Shown here piece after piece: positions 1 through 11,638 of a DNA stretch of 64,000 nt. The notes under the pieces are model-generated. The model saw only the letters and a list, made by a program, of their open reading frames with translations. It was not told the DNA's origin and made no database searches. This stretch comes from Maratus speciosus. Lineage: Eukaryota; Arthropoda; Arachnida; Araneae; Salticidae. Position 1 is the stretch's first letter; each line of letters starts with the position of its first letter. The stretch is from assembly GCA_963932465.1 (NCBI GenBank), contig OZ010787.1:18307936-18371935 (forward strand), given 5' to 3'. The position numbers and the translations under genes are program-made.

Positions 1-1100
1 AAGGAGGGTTAAGAAAAAAAAAATCATAACTTCGTCAATTCTCAAGATACCAAATTCACTTAAGTTTATTATAAATCTTCTTAATATTATCGACAACTTT
101 TATATTGACCAGTTTTTGATAGGACCATATCTTACAGCAAAAACAAATTAAACAAAAGTAGGAGTTGTAGAAAAAATTTTCGTATTAAGTGTGTATGTGT
201 ACTCAAATCCAAACTGCTTATTTTCTGATTCATTTTAGGAACATTGTCCTGTCTTTCATTACAAAAAGTAAAAATTACTGTCGTCCGGAAAATTTCGCAC
301 TTCCGGAAAATTTTGGTATATTTTCACCGATCATGTCACCGATTAAGTTTGAGTAAAATTAGTTTCGAGTAAAACTTGCAAAAATTTAAAACCAAGATAT
401 ATGAAAGCTACCTCTTCCACCCGCGGCTGGCCGAAAGGACTTTAAATCATTTTTCCTCTCAAACGTATCCAATTTTTAGTTTACTTTATTCAGAAACTTT
501 ATAAAGTGCCGTATTAATCAATTTTTTGATAAAAGCAGAATATATTTCAAAAAATACTATTAAGTAAGCATTTTGATCCAATTTTCACGAAGCAATAGTG
601 CTGGGCACGAAAAAAAATGGTCGTGCTGGAAAAATAATTATTTGTAAATCAAGTTCTAATTAACTGAACGAAATATAAAAACACAGGTCACTTATAATTC
701 ACTTTAAAAAATTACGTCAGCAAGTTTCATGTTTTTAGTTTTAAAAATGAGTCTTAAAATGTGTCAGAAAATTTGAGCGTGGAAAAATATTTTTTTAAAT
801 ACCGCCTTAACTTGATTCTGATAAAACGAGCTCTTACAGAAAAATGAAATTAAAAACTTGTCAAAAGCGGCCAGATAAAATTGTTAAATTGGATTTATCT
901 CTAATCTTGATTTAGTTTTTGTTGCTGAAAGCAGTATTTAAGTTCGAATTCTACCTCCGCCTGTAGGCCAAGCTGGCAGGGATTTTTTTTTTTTTTTTTT
1001 TTTTAAAATAAGCGCGTAGTTTATCTTATAATTAAATCCCTTTAGCCGTAACTCGTATGCAATTGTAACTATTAAGAGTATGTCAGGATTTATCACATGT
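1..1100. other. AT-rich intergenic DNA, no gene seen
   Basis: No convincing coding region, RNA gene or mobile-element end is visible here. There is a poly-T run near 987-1004 and otherwise only AT-rich sequence with scattered stops in all frames. Confidence 0.5.
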
Positions 1101-1111
1101 GGTAGGCTAAC

Positions 1112-1349
1112 GGGTTGGGTTGATTTTTGACGGCCAATTATCTACACGAGGGATATAGGCCCGGGGGGAGTGCCCTCCGTGGGGGTCTTTCTAGGGGAAC
1201 CTAATCCGTATTAACGCATGGGAGATCCACGGCTCGAAGAAAACCACGAAAACTCCGAACGATTAGGCCGACGGGCGCGATTGGGATCGAACCCAGCACT
1301 TCCCGTCTACCAGCTTCGAGAGCAGAACCTCTCGGCCACTGGTGGGGCA
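1112..1349 (-). mobile_element. tRNA-derived SINE, copy 1
   Basis: On the minus strand the head reads like a class II tRNA (Ser/Leu type): a GTGGCCGAGAGGTT box A and a GGTTCGATCC box B, followed by a body shared with two other copies at 1456-1694 and 42171-42417 and a tail rich in AACC. The insertion is flanked by a direct repeat ggtaggctaac at 1101-1111 and 1350-1360, which is the target duplication expected from LINE-driven retroposition. Such elements are transcribed by RNA polymerase III and code for nothing. The copy looks full length. Confidence 0.88.
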
Positions 1350-1455
1350 GGTAGGCTAACGGAAAAATACCTTTAAATTACGTTATTATCCTATAATTAA
1401 TATCTAAAGATATTAAAATGTTGCGTTGTCATCAGAAATATTCCTTTGTAAATAG

Positions 1456-1694
1456 GCCCCACCAGTGGCCGAGAGGTTCTTCTCTCGAAGCTGGTAGACG
1501 AGAGGTGCTGGGTTCGATCCCAATCGCGCCCGTCGGCCTAATCGTTCGGAGTTTTCGTGGTTTTCTTCGAACCTTGGATTTCCAAGCGTTAATACGGGTT
1601 AGGTTCCCTTAGAATGACCCCCCACGAAGGGCACTCCCCCCCTGGGCCTATATCCCTCGAGCAGATAACTGGCCGTCAAAAATCAACCAACCAA
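1456..1694 (+). mobile_element. tRNA-derived SINE, copy 2
   Basis: Same family as the copy at 1112-1349 but on the opposite strand, about 107 bases away. The head has GTGGCCGAGAGGTT and GGTTCGATCC boxes, and the end is reiterated AACC. The flanking duplication cctttgtaaata is present at 1443-1454 and 1695-1706. A 64-codon open frame across it is an accident of the SINE sequence and not a gene. Confidence 0.88.
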
Positions 1695-1748
1695 CCTTTG
1701 TAAATAATTTTTTTGAATTCCAACATATCAGGATATGAGTTATAGATT

Positions 1749-2126
1749 GGGATCCGGCAGTACAGACAATCACCTCATCGAGTTCAAGGCTGAAATTCCA
1801 GAATTAGTTATAACTCTATACGCATATTAAAATGCAATCAGTCTGCCAAGTTATATCTTGGTGGAAAACACTTGAAAACCTAATTTTAGCGATCGACTCG
1901 TCAGTTTACTATTGCGTTTTCCTGCTCCCAGTTCTCCATGTTTTCATACTTTTGGGTGCAGGAAAACACAACCCACGAATCGACCGCTAAAATAGGTTTT
2001 CAAGTGTTTTCCACCACGATATGACTTGGCAGACCGATTGCATTTTAATATGCGTATCGAGTTTTAACTAATTCTGGAATTTCAGCCGTGAACTCGATGA
2101 GATGATTGTCTGTGCTGCCGGTTCCC
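1749..2126. mobile_element. foldback (hairpin) MITE-like element
   Basis: The segment is almost entirely an inverted repeat. The left end GGGATCCGGCAG and the right end CTGCCGGTTCCC pair, and the arms of roughly 170 bases meet near 1940 around a loop with TGCAGGAAAAC / GTTTTCCTGC stems. There is no open frame. This is the structure of a non-autonomous foldback element; I could not assign a superfamily or a clear target duplication. Confidence 0.7.
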
Positions 2127-2200
2127 GGCCTATTAAGAATCATTTACAAAATTGCATCTTTAGAAACCAAACATAAGTTGGTTTAGGTAAAAGAATGTTA

Positions 2201-2400
2201 NNNNNNNNNNNNNNNNNNNNNNNNNNNNNNNNNNNNNNNNNNNNNNNNNNNNNNNNNNNNNNNNNNNNNNNNNNNNNNNNNNNNNNNNNNNNNNNNNNNN
2301 NNNNNNNNNNNNNNNNNNNNNNNNNNNNNNNNNNNNNNNNNNNNNNNNNNNNNNNNNNNNNNNNNNNNNNNNNNNNNNNNNNNNNNNNNNNNNNNNNNNN
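2201..2400. other. assembly gap
   Basis: Exactly 200 N bases, a placeholder gap of unknown true size. Open frames across it have no meaning. Confidence 0.99.
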
Positions 2401-2625
2401 CAGTAGATCATTTCGTGCATTTTATTTTACAGGGTGATCTCAAGTATTATTTTTTTCTTTGATTTTGTGTTGGCCTCCTAATTGTTCCCCTTATCAAATC
2501 GACATTGCTAAATATGAGGTAATACCTGTTCTTTTCAATCCTGAAATTCCAGAAGAATCTGTCAAGTATATTTCTAAATATTCGACAAAATGTCTAAGAT
2601 TGAAAATTACCGGTCATTAATGGCA
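2401..2625. repeat. diverged dispersed repeat (mate at about 24415-24625)
   Basis: The segment resembles 24415-24625 in the same orientation: both have agatcatttcg, acagggt, an AT-rich stretch, aatatgaggt, and then a similar order of short matches. The two copies are well diverged and neither has a coding frame. The left end of this copy may lie inside the assembly gap. Confidence 0.5.
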
Positions 2626-3230
2626 ATATAGTGTATCTACCACGTATCCTGAAAAAGTGTAGTTAAAAGAGTGTTTTTGCAAAGTACCATTAGAATATTA
2701 GTAATATTCAGTATGGGATGAAAATTTAATGTGAGTGGTACTTATAAGCACCGTCAGTAGATAAAGGGTTAAAATTACGAACTGCTGTGCGAATACTTGT
2801 GGAGTGCAAAATGTGAATACTTCTGATGTTTTTGAGTAATGTAATAACTGTTGTTATTTCAATTTTCCTACCCTTTGCATTATTAGATTTAACTATTCAC
2901 TTTTCCTATTTTTAATTTCAATTAGTAAGAAACATAAAATCTCAAAAATATCCGAAGGAATTTGAGAGATTATTTAATATTCCACCGAAATGAAAATTTA
3001 CACATATTTTGATTTGCTTACGAGACTAATCTGAAAAGTTCATACCAGAGAGTTTTCTAGTAATAGTTTATTAAAAATTTCTTGTTCAAATTTTCTTTTT
3101 AATTTCCGTTTCCCCTTTATATTTAATCAATTAACCTCCAAATCTAATCAAGGGATTAGCAACCGTTCACCCCTTTATACTTAATCAAAGGATCTCCAAA
3201 TCTAATCAGGGAAGCGTCACCAGAATAAAC
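2626..3230. other. AT-rich DNA, no gene seen
   Basis: No coding frame, RNA gene or element end could be supported in this stretch. Confidence 0.4.
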
Positions 3231-3233
3231 CGC

Positions 3234-3467
3234 ACTGTAAACTGAAATGTCTGAAATTCAGACACTTAAGTGTCTGATACGTAGTGTTCAATTTTCAGAT
3301 GTTTTAAAATGTCTGAAAATTTTCAGACACTTTTTGCGTCTGAATTTCAAACACATAAGTGACTGAAACTGGAGTGTTCGATTTTCAGACGTTTTAAAGT
3401 GTCTTAAAATTTTTAGACACTTCTTGCGTCTGAATTTCAGACATTTCAAGTGTCTTAATTGCGGCCA
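3234..3467. repeat. imperfect tandem repeat built on AGTGTCTGAAATTCAGACACT
   Basis: Palindromic words of the type GTCTGAA...TTCAGAC and CAGACACTT / AAGTGTCTG recur every few tens of bases, giving about two units of roughly 100 bp. The left end CACTGTAAA resembles the ends of the MITEs at 36724 and 60898, but I do not see a matching right end. A 72-codon minus-strand frame here comes from the repeat. Confidence 0.5.
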
Positions 3468-3557
3468 TCTTTGAGCCCTTTTTTTTTTTTGCCAATATGA
3501 AGCCATCTTTGACCACTTTTCTTTCTAAGTCATATACGCAGCCATATTTGACCACAT

Positions 3558-4190
3558 TGAATCATTTTTTATAAATGAGAATAATTTGTTACCATAAAGC
3601 AGAGCTAATTGCAGTGTGGTAAAACTAGGATGCTTCTCTGCCCCCTGATTTTAGGGTACCCCAAATTGGGTACAAAATTTTTATAAAGCTGATATTTTAT
3701 ATCAGTTTTGACTTTATTATGATCGTAATCAGTATTTTGTAGTTTTAGAATAGGATAATATATATAAATATATTCACCTAAATATGTATTTATGCGATTT
3801 CATATATGCCCTACGGTATCAAAAATGTTTATTAAATTAATTCCAGTCCAAAGACCTAGTATTTATTCGCCCCCCCCCCCACCCACCCCCACCGCCACCT
3901 TCATATATTGCTACAAAAAAAAAAAAAAATAAGACTGCTGGATGCCATCAAATACATATTTGGATAAATATATCCTTTTCTTTAACCTAATCATATTCTA
4001 AAAGTACAAAATATTTATTAAAATAAGTATAAGATCAAAACAAATTTAAAATATCAGCTTTATGGAAATTTCATACCAAATTTGTGGGCCCGTAAATGCT
4101 AACGTCCCATAGAAAAAGCCCAGTTTGTCCATGCTGCAATCAGCTCTGCTTTATGGTAACAAATTATTCCCATTTATAAAAAATGATTCA
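3558..4190. mobile_element. foldback element with inverted ends of about 60 bp
   Basis: The left end (tgaatcattttttataaatg, then ...gttaccataaagcagagct) is repeated inverted at 4129-4190 (agctctgctttatggtaac...). Similarity continues inward with mismatches, so the element is one long imperfect hairpin. It holds a C-rich tract at 3870-3898. Related AT-rich sequence with a similar C-rich tract occurs at 5660-5870. There is no coding potential, and the superfamily is unknown. Confidence 0.65.
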
Positions 4191-5229
4191 CTTCTTCGGA
4201 AAGAATTCCATCCCTGCTTTGTTGCACAATTTTTTTCTATTTAAATTAGATATTCCCAGTCAATTATTTTAAGCATTTTTTGGATTTTTATTTCTGTGTT
4301 AAATAAAATCTAGCACTAGATTTCACAAAATTATCAGCATATGAGATCCGAACATTAAAAAAAATTTGAGCACAAAACACTTACTTTTCTTTATCCCCCT
4401 TAGTTTTTATTATTATACTATTTATCATTACCAAGAAATGCTTAAACATTTGACAACCGCACATCGGCGCCTGAGACGAGCAGTAGTTATAAGATTCTGG
4501 ATGGACTTCATGTTTATTTGGCTCTTTTCAAACGATAAATAATATAGTAAATATCAATGGACACAGAAATCCTTCATTATGATTTGAGTACCCTTCATTT
4601 CTGCTCCCCACGTTGCTTGCGATCACACAAGCAGTATCAGTCGCAAAAGCGATTTCTTATCCACATGATTGGAACAATCGTCGAAAAAAAAAAAAAATAA
4701 ACACCTCCTACTAACTCTGCAACTAGAAGACAACAATAATAGAAGAAAGTTACTGGTACCAATCGTCTGGAAATAAAGTCTACTTTTAAATGATGTATTT
4801 AAAATTTGCATAGGGGCCATCTACAAATCAAAATTAGACCAAACTTTGTTTTTTTTTCCAATGGATGCACCCAATTTTGACACTATATTTTAAATCTTCG
4901 GTTCAAACTATGCCTAGAAACGAAATTTCTAGTCATTTGAATGATAAGTCTTTGAATTATAAGCATTCAAAATTTAGAGCTTCTAATGTTAAATTGCATT
5001 TTCATATTTTTATTAATATCTCCTGAAATTATAATCCTAATATGATAATTTTGTATGTGGTTATAATACTAAAAAACCTAAACATATATAAAAACATTGA
5101 ATTCGTAAAATTGCATACCAAATTTGGGGCCACAAAAATCGATGGGAAGGTGAGGGGCAGGGCCGCGGATTAGTTTCCATGTTTTAATCAGGTCCTGCTT
5201 CTAGAAGAAACACTACCCCGCTTTATATT
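4191..5229. other. AT-rich DNA, no gene seen
   Basis: Only short frames interrupted by poly-A and poly-T runs. No element ends were recognised. Confidence 0.4.
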
Positions 5230-5530
5230 TTTCTAAATAGAGCTGTCCGCTATTCGGGAGTGACCGGTTATTGAAATTTTACTGTATGCTTCAGTAATAA
5301 CGGACATTCTCGAATAGCAGACACCTATATAGCGATCACTTTTTTCAATCCACAACATTTGTGGATTGAAAAGCAGATTAATAATATATTGAAGCATATT
5401 TTGTGTAATTTGTACTCGGTATGCTGGGTATTTGTACACTCTGGACTTTTTTTACATATGAAAATAAAACCTCTAAATAGCGGGCAAATTCTACGGTCCT
5501 AGGGTGTCTGCTATTGAGAGGTTTTATTTA
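5230..5530. mobile_element. possible pogo/Tigger-like MITE relic
   Basis: The right end read on the minus strand is AAACCTCTCAATAGCAGACA, and the left end holds a similar ATAGAGCTGTCCGCTATTC. Ends of the form 'ACCTCT...ATAGCGGACA' are common in pogo/Tigger-type elements. The interior repeats the words 'gaatagcagacacc' and 'ataacggaca'. No transposase is present. The assignment rests on end similarity only. Confidence 0.35.
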
Positions 5531-5572
5531 ACATATACAGTTATAAATATATTCTAAAAAAGGTTAGAAAAT

Positions 5573-5615
<43 letters not shown>

Positions 5616-7691
5616 ACAGTATAGGAAATGTGGTTCTAATAACTTCCAGTACCAGCGGCTTACATTCATTACGCCCCCCCCCCACCCCCTTCCCCCTACT
5701 ACATATACAGCAACAAAAATTTAAACACATTCATGACTTAATATATATATATATATATGAACATGTAAATATATGTTTGAATAAATATATCCTTTGTCAT
5801 TAACTTCATCCTAATCTAAAAGTATGCAATATGATATATAATAAGTACAATAAATTGCTTTGCGCAAATGGATGCATTCTCCGATGATAATAAAAAATAA
5901 TCCTATAAAAAATCAGAATAATTTTGACGTTGAAAGTTGTCAGAAAATTTCTGTCTTAAATTTTAAATATGTTATACAGATGAAACACAGGAAATACATA
6001 TAAATGTAGTTATTTTACTTTGAACAAGTTTCCATAGTCTAAAAAAAAATCTTTCATCGTGCAATTAAATACTGTAGAAATTTCGAACTTTTTAATAAAG
6101 CGTTACAAAGGAACAATTTAAAATGTATTTATAAAACATTAAAAATTTCACGATAACTCCAATTCTGATGCTTTTATTTTTCAAGTTTTATGCCCACCAC
6201 TTGAAGCAAAAATGTTCATAGCATTTCCTATACATAAATTTAATTTTGTTACATGAAAACATTAATTTCGAAAATGTAAAAGAATTAAATGATCTGTCAT
6301 TAAACATAAAAATTCATATACGAAATCATGTTAATATTATCTGTAACTAGAAATTACAACGGAAGGGTTTATTAATAACAATATCATTTAATAACTTGAT
6401 CTTTTTAATTATATTTTGCCATGTAGGCAATTTCTTTTACATATAGCATATGGTAATCACCAGAGCTACTAAGCTATCTTTAAAAAGTTAAACATATATA
6501 TATTTTTAATAACATGCAAGAGAAATAACATCTAATTTCAAAACTTATTTTGCATTAAAAATATATATTTAATTGTTATTTCTGTATCTTTTATAAAAAT
6601 GAACAAACGTTGAAAAAAAATCCCCCCAATTTTATGTGAAAAATGCAGTAAAATATGAAAATAAAGTCTTTCTTCCGTTCTAAATCTGTAATTTCTTTTT
6701 AACAATCAATAAATCAATATTAATAAATTTTTCAATATCTGAAATTGTACAAAACTTAAATATAATTTTAAGCAATTAAACAATGTAAATAATGATTTAT
6801 TTCCTTACTTATTTTATTGTAAATCATTATATAGCTATTATAGAAAAATATTTTTAATAAAATTAACTATTAAAAAAATGGCATTATATTAAATGGCTAA
6901 TATTTACTGACATTTTTATAGTCAGATTAATAGCTTGTATCCACAACAAAAACTATATAGTGCTGCAACTCCTTTTTTTTTTCTTTTTTTGGACAAAAAT
7001 ATAGTACTAAAAATGTTGACAAATTTGGGTGTCAATGTACACAAGCAATAACTTTTAATGCTTAAGCAATGATTTAAGCAATGATGATATTATTTTATAT
7101 GAAAAACATTTATTTATAAATCGAATACTTTAGGAATTATCAAGCAAGTTAGTTAATTAATCCTGAAAATGAAATAAATTTAGTCGAAAATAATAAAAAA
7201 CACTGTAATACTGAAAAATATTTATTCTATATAGAAAGATACAAATATGATAAACACATGTATTCTTTAAAAGTGATTTAAATAGTTAATATTACATAAT
7301 TAATATTGTTCAAGGAAAATTTCTATTTCCAAATAAAAATTATATTTTTGTAAATAATCACATTCTGACCTTTTTAGTATTTCCTTAAATGTAATAAAGT
7401 AAATCTATGTAATATAAACAGCAACACAAAAATATAGACACTTTCTTCTTACATATTTCACTAAATATTCAGGTGAATGCTGATAATTGAAAAACATATA
7501 ACGAAGACTTTTTTTTTCATTATTCAACATATTTTTTTCATAATGATATAATTTAATATAATGCAGAATTTAATTCAATTCGCTTTTTCGAATCACATTT
7601 CACTCGCACTTTCTTATTCTCCAATCTCTGAAGTACAATTATTGAAATTCCAAAAATGCACTTTATAAGCTGTGTATTAGTAAGCTGCATA
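5531..7691. other. very AT-rich DNA, no gene seen
   Basis: Contains a long poly-T run (5574-5614), a C-rich tract (5673-5688), a TA dinucleotide run (5739-5758) and otherwise very AT-rich sequence without coding signals. The part near 5660-5870 is similar to the inside of the foldback element at 3558-4190. Confidence 0.45.
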
Positions 7692-7697
7692 TACATC

Positions 7698-7850
7698 AGT
7701 AGGGAAAGAAGGAGAGTTCAGCGCCATAAGGCGGATTGCGGATTGGGAGGATTGAGGAGGAGGGAGGAATCCACCTTGTGGATGGAGGAGGAGGGAGGAA
7801 TCCACCTTGTGGATGGAGGAGGAGGGTAGAATCCACCTGTTAGGAGACTT
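7698..7850. repeat. terminal repeat zone, left arm
   Basis: After the unique AGTAGGG terminus comes a short tandem repeat of a roughly 36-base unit (GGAGGAGGAGGGAGGAATCC then ACCTTGTGGAT), present about two and a half times. The unit contains the small palindrome ATCCACcttGTGGAT. The same zone is found inverted at 24090-24240. Confidence 0.75.
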
Positions 7851-7859
7851 ATCCTATAG

Positions 7860-8643
7860 TAGGAGGGGTTAAATGTTGGAGGGGGCTTAATTTTTGAGGG
7901 GGCTTAATATATTTTTTTTCGAATCGACTTAGAGTAGAAATGGGAATATCATACTATAACATGGGTCTGTTCGAGAGGAAGTATGAAGACACTAAATTTT
8001 TCGATGGGCTTAATTTTTGAGGGGGGGCTTAATTTTTGAGGGGGCTTATTATTTTTTTTTTTTTTCGAATTGATTTAGTATTAGAATGGAAATATCATAC
8101 TATAACATAGTGAGTTAGGTGTTTTCGAAAGGGAGTTTGAGGGGTCTAAATATTTTAGTGGGGCTTATTTTTAGGGGGGGGGCTTAATTTTTTTTCTTCG
8201 AATCGACATAGAGTAGATATTTTTGAGGGGGCTTAATATATTTTTTTTCGAATCGACTTAGAGTAGAAATGGGAATATCATACTATAACATGGGTCTGTT
8301 CGAGAGGAAGTATGAAGACACTAAATTTTTCGATGGGCTTAATTTTTGAGGCGGCTTATTATTTTTTTTTTTTTCGAATTGATTTAGTATTAGAATGGAA
8401 ATATCATACTATAACATAGTGAGTTAGGTGTTTTCGAAAGGGAGTTTGAGGGGTCTAATTATTTTAGTGGGGCTTATTTTTAGGGGGGGGGGGGCTTAAT
8501 TTTTTTTCTTCGAATCGACATAGAGTAGAAATGGAAATATCATACTATAACATAGAGATGTAGGTATTTTCGAAAGGGAGTTTGAGGAGCCTAAATTTTT
8601 TAGAGGGGCTTATTTTTTAGGGGGGCTTATTTTTAGAGGGGCT

Positions 8644-8677
<34 letters not shown>

Positions 8678-8680
8678 TGT
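7860..8680. repeat. G-rich subterminal repeat array, left arm
   Basis: A composite unit of about 140 bases recurs: a TTCGAATCGA(C/T) word, then GAATATCATACTATAACAT, then GGGGGCTTAATTTTTGAGG words in one to three copies. I see blocks starting near 7915, 8055, 8190, 8235, 8360 and 8500. The inverted array in the right arm (23600-24070) is shorter, which explains most of the length difference between the arms. It ends in a poly-T run at 8647-8675. Confidence 0.75.
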
Positions 8681-9104
8681 CTTAGAATTTGAATGAAGAT
8701 AAAAATGTCTTATGTTTTCTGAAAAAAATTTTTTGATGCTGTCGTCTGTAGGATATCGTTTTAATATATTTTTGAAGATAGTATATATTTTTTTTTTCCA
8801 CAAGTTTTGAGTAAGATTTGGACATGCAAAATAGTCTATTGGTTCGATGATATGTTGAAGACTTAACTAATCAAGAAACTATGTCTATATGTTTAGATTT
8901 TGATGTTTCAAAAGAAAAATTGTATTCCCCCTTATGTATGCACAAAGAGAGGTTGGTTTCTTAAGATAACTCATTAATACCTATTTTAACTGCTCACTCT
9001 GCGAATTCCTTTAATGTATATGATTTTTATTTTTAGTTTAACTGATTTTATCGATTTTGTGTACGATAGTTTAATTATTTTACGCACAAATGTATGATCA
9101 TTTT

Positions 9105-9180
9105 AGAAAGCCGTGGTTTCGAACCTGCGAACTCAGATTCAAATTTCATTTTTTGTAACCGATAAGCTATCCACTATTCA
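9105..9180 (-). other. tRNA-like unit (box A/box B), left arm
   Basis: On the minus strand TAGCTTATCGG (box A type) is followed 44 bases later by GGTTCGAAACC (box B with one mismatch from GGTTCGANTCC), which is tRNA spacing. The acceptor and T stems do not pair well, so this is not a working tRNA. It could be a polymerase III promoter or an old SINE head. An inverted copy lies at 23080-23170. Confidence 0.45.
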
Positions 9181-11107
9181 AACCGCGCCCCAATATTTTC
9201 TAAGTTACTTTTGAACACTCTCTATATATTTTTTAAATACCTACCTCTTCCTCTTTCTTATACTAGGGAAGTTATTACAATTTATGTTTAAATAGAAGAA
9301 ATAATTAATTTTTTATATTTCTTTAGTAAGCAAGTCATTTTTGTAGATCGATTAGAAGGCTACCAAACGATTTGAATTAAACATTGTTTTTACCAGTATT
9401 AATCCACCTAAGTTTAGAATTGTACTTTTTCTTGTGAACCATATCCTATTCATTGAATCGTCTGAAATAGACTTCCTAAACCCCATTATCAACGTTTCTC
9501 ACTATCTTTCAGATTTTCTATTTATCAATTATTATAATTTCAATCAACTCATAGTTTGTTATTGCAATAGATAATTATTTGATGATTCTACACTAGTTCT
9601 AATGAATTTTAAAACTACTACTTCAATTCAACTCATTCTTTTATACAGTTTAATAAATTTAGTATGAATTAAACCATTGGTTTGTCATATATTTCACTGA
9701 AATAATAAAATTAATTTGTAAAACCTTAGAATGACGAATTCAAAAACGTAACAATTATACTTTTTTGTGAACCATATGTTTCATCTGCTATTTCAAATCG
9801 ACTTTATACATCACCCTTCCAGCAGATGCTTACTGACTTATACAAACATTCAACAAGTAATCAGCTTTTCAACACAAAATAACTAATATGTAAATAAGGA
9901 TAACTATTGGTTTTAGGAGAGATTATTACACTTAGACACAAATTTCAACTATTCAAAAAAGTTTGGTAAATCTTTACTTCCGTTTATAAACATGATTAAT
10001 CTTATCAGCAGATATCAACTGTCTTTGTTATACATTTGATAAGCGAATACTATCTTAGGAAAATGTTATCTAATTCGTTTTAATTGTCTTTTTCGTGGGA
10101 AATGTAACTGCTTACTTCATTCTACAATTATTTACTCGGATTTTTCGAAGAGATTTCAAACATAAACTTATCGACTGTCTTTCTTAATCATGTAATAGGT
10201 GAATGGAATCTTTTTATCAGGGGAAATAGTAATTATTTCAAAAGTGAAAATGATTTTTGGAGATATTTTAATAGTTTTTAACAAATTCTACTTTCAGAAA
10301 AGATAGCATTTTTTTGGATTGTAACACAACCTTTTAATATACTACGTGAATTGAAATATTTTATTTTCTGCATTTAAGTGACCAAAACTTTCAATTTTAA
10401 TACATATATTTTAGTTTTATAATTTGTTTTTATTTAGAAGGGATTTTCGTGAATTCTTATCTTTTAACCAGAAATGACGAAATCGATAATTTATCATTAT
10501 TTTCACATTCATCATAGTAAAACTATTTTAATTTTTAGCATTTTAATAAACAGAAAAAAAAAAATGATTGTTTATTACCAAAGCACTACTTATTAGAATT
10601 TTTTCCTATAAATTACTTTTTGAAGGTTTTTTAAAAACCCATTAATCGATTACACTAAAGGCGATTTTTTTGAAGAAACATTGTTTGATTTGCTAAAAGT
10701 TAGGAATAATTTAAAATCAATTAGAATAATTTCATGTAAGTTAAAGAATAATAACTTATGTTTTTTACACAAATAAGTTTTTTTTAATCGAAAATTACTT
10801 TTCTGAAATACAGCACTCCTTATTTTTACCATACTTGATACTTTTAAAAGAAATATATTTATTTAGAAATTTGTTTAACTGTTCTTAGAATCGACCAACT
10901 TTTGCTTCTGAAACACAAATAACATTTAGAGAGAGAGAAAAATTTGTGAATAAGCATAAACTGAAATTCGGAAAAATCCTAGTCAGGTTTAAAACTTCCT
11001 TGTTGAATATCATGAAACACAATATTAAAATATTTTATCATAAAAAATGTTAATTTTTTAACTCTACTTTCATAATTCGTTACACTTTTTAAAATTGTTC
11101 AATTTTA

Positions 11108-11133
11108 TTTTATTTTATTTTATTTTATTTTTT
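11108..11133. repeat. (ATTTT)n microsatellite, left arm
   Basis: About five units of ATTTT; mirrored as AAAAT at 21146-21175 in the right arm. Confidence 0.8.
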
Positions 11134-11249
11134 GGATTTGAATAATTTCTCAATAATAACATTTCAGAAGAAAGAATTTTTTGAAATAGGACATACTCAA
11201 GTTTTTTAAACAATAATTCATAAACATTAAAATTTTATCACATGATATT

Positions 11250-11465
11250 TTAGATTATTTTAAAACTGTACTTACATAATTCACGAACTTGCTGAAACTC
11301 TAACCCTTTGATCCAACTTCTTAATTTAAAATGAAAATTTTCTAAGTTCTTATCAGCTAGTTTCCCCTTAATCACGTGATATCCCGAGTGACCACGCGTT
11401 TTCCTATATAGTTTCGTTATAAGTGATTTCACTTGCGTTATCGCACCAGTGATTAGTGATTTCAC
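11250..11465 (-). other. possible short exon divergent from the 297-codon gene, left arm
   Basis: An open frame of 71 codons without an ATG (it opens on GTG) runs away from the 297-codon gene. Its inverted copy at 20811-21026 gives the same predicted peptide. A strong splice donor (gaattat then GTAAGT) lies inside the frame after '...QQVREL', so, if used, the frame would be one exon of a spliced transcript ending there. A candidate acceptor in the mirrored arm is tttgtgtttcag near 21369. The peptide is basic and matches nothing I recognise. It may also be chance openness conserved only because the arms are copies. Confidence 0.25.
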
Positions 11466-11475
11466 AGTGATCTTT
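11395..11475. promoter_or_regulatory. GTGATTTCAC repeat cluster between divergent frames, left arm
   Basis: The near-palindromic word AGTGATTTCAC occurs twice in about 50 bases, along with CAGTGATTAGTG and, slightly upstream, ATCACGTGAT. This is the intergenic side of the 297-codon gene. The layout suggests regulatory sites, but the factor is unknown and no function is shown by sequence alone. Confidence 0.35.
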
Positions 11476-11535
11476 TCACGGAGGTTTCTCTTTCCGATTA
11501 GGAAAGTTTTATCTTGATAATGTGATAAGGGTTAG

Positions 11536-11576
11536 TATAAATGTACGTCAACTCGACCAAGTGAATGTATCATTCT
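11536..11576 (+). promoter_or_regulatory. candidate core promoter of the left-arm 297-codon gene
   Basis: TATAAAT at 11536-11542 is followed by TCATTC (initiator type TCAKTY) at 11570-11575, about 65 bases before the ATG. The spacing of about 35 bases is slightly longer than usual. The right arm keeps the same elements inverted (ATTTATA at 20734-20740). Confidence 0.45.
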
Positions 11577-11638
11577 TTTTCACTTAGTTACTTCGCCTTG
11601 TCTTCTCGATTCACCCCTCGTTTTACTACCTTTAAAAA

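Noticed and set aside
2160..2437. Open frames of 80 and 86 codons
   Set aside because: They are made almost wholly of unknown bases in the assembly gap.
9105..9180. A functional tRNA gene in the palindrome arm
   Set aside because: Box spacing is right, but the acceptor and T stems do not pair and no anticodon arm can be drawn.
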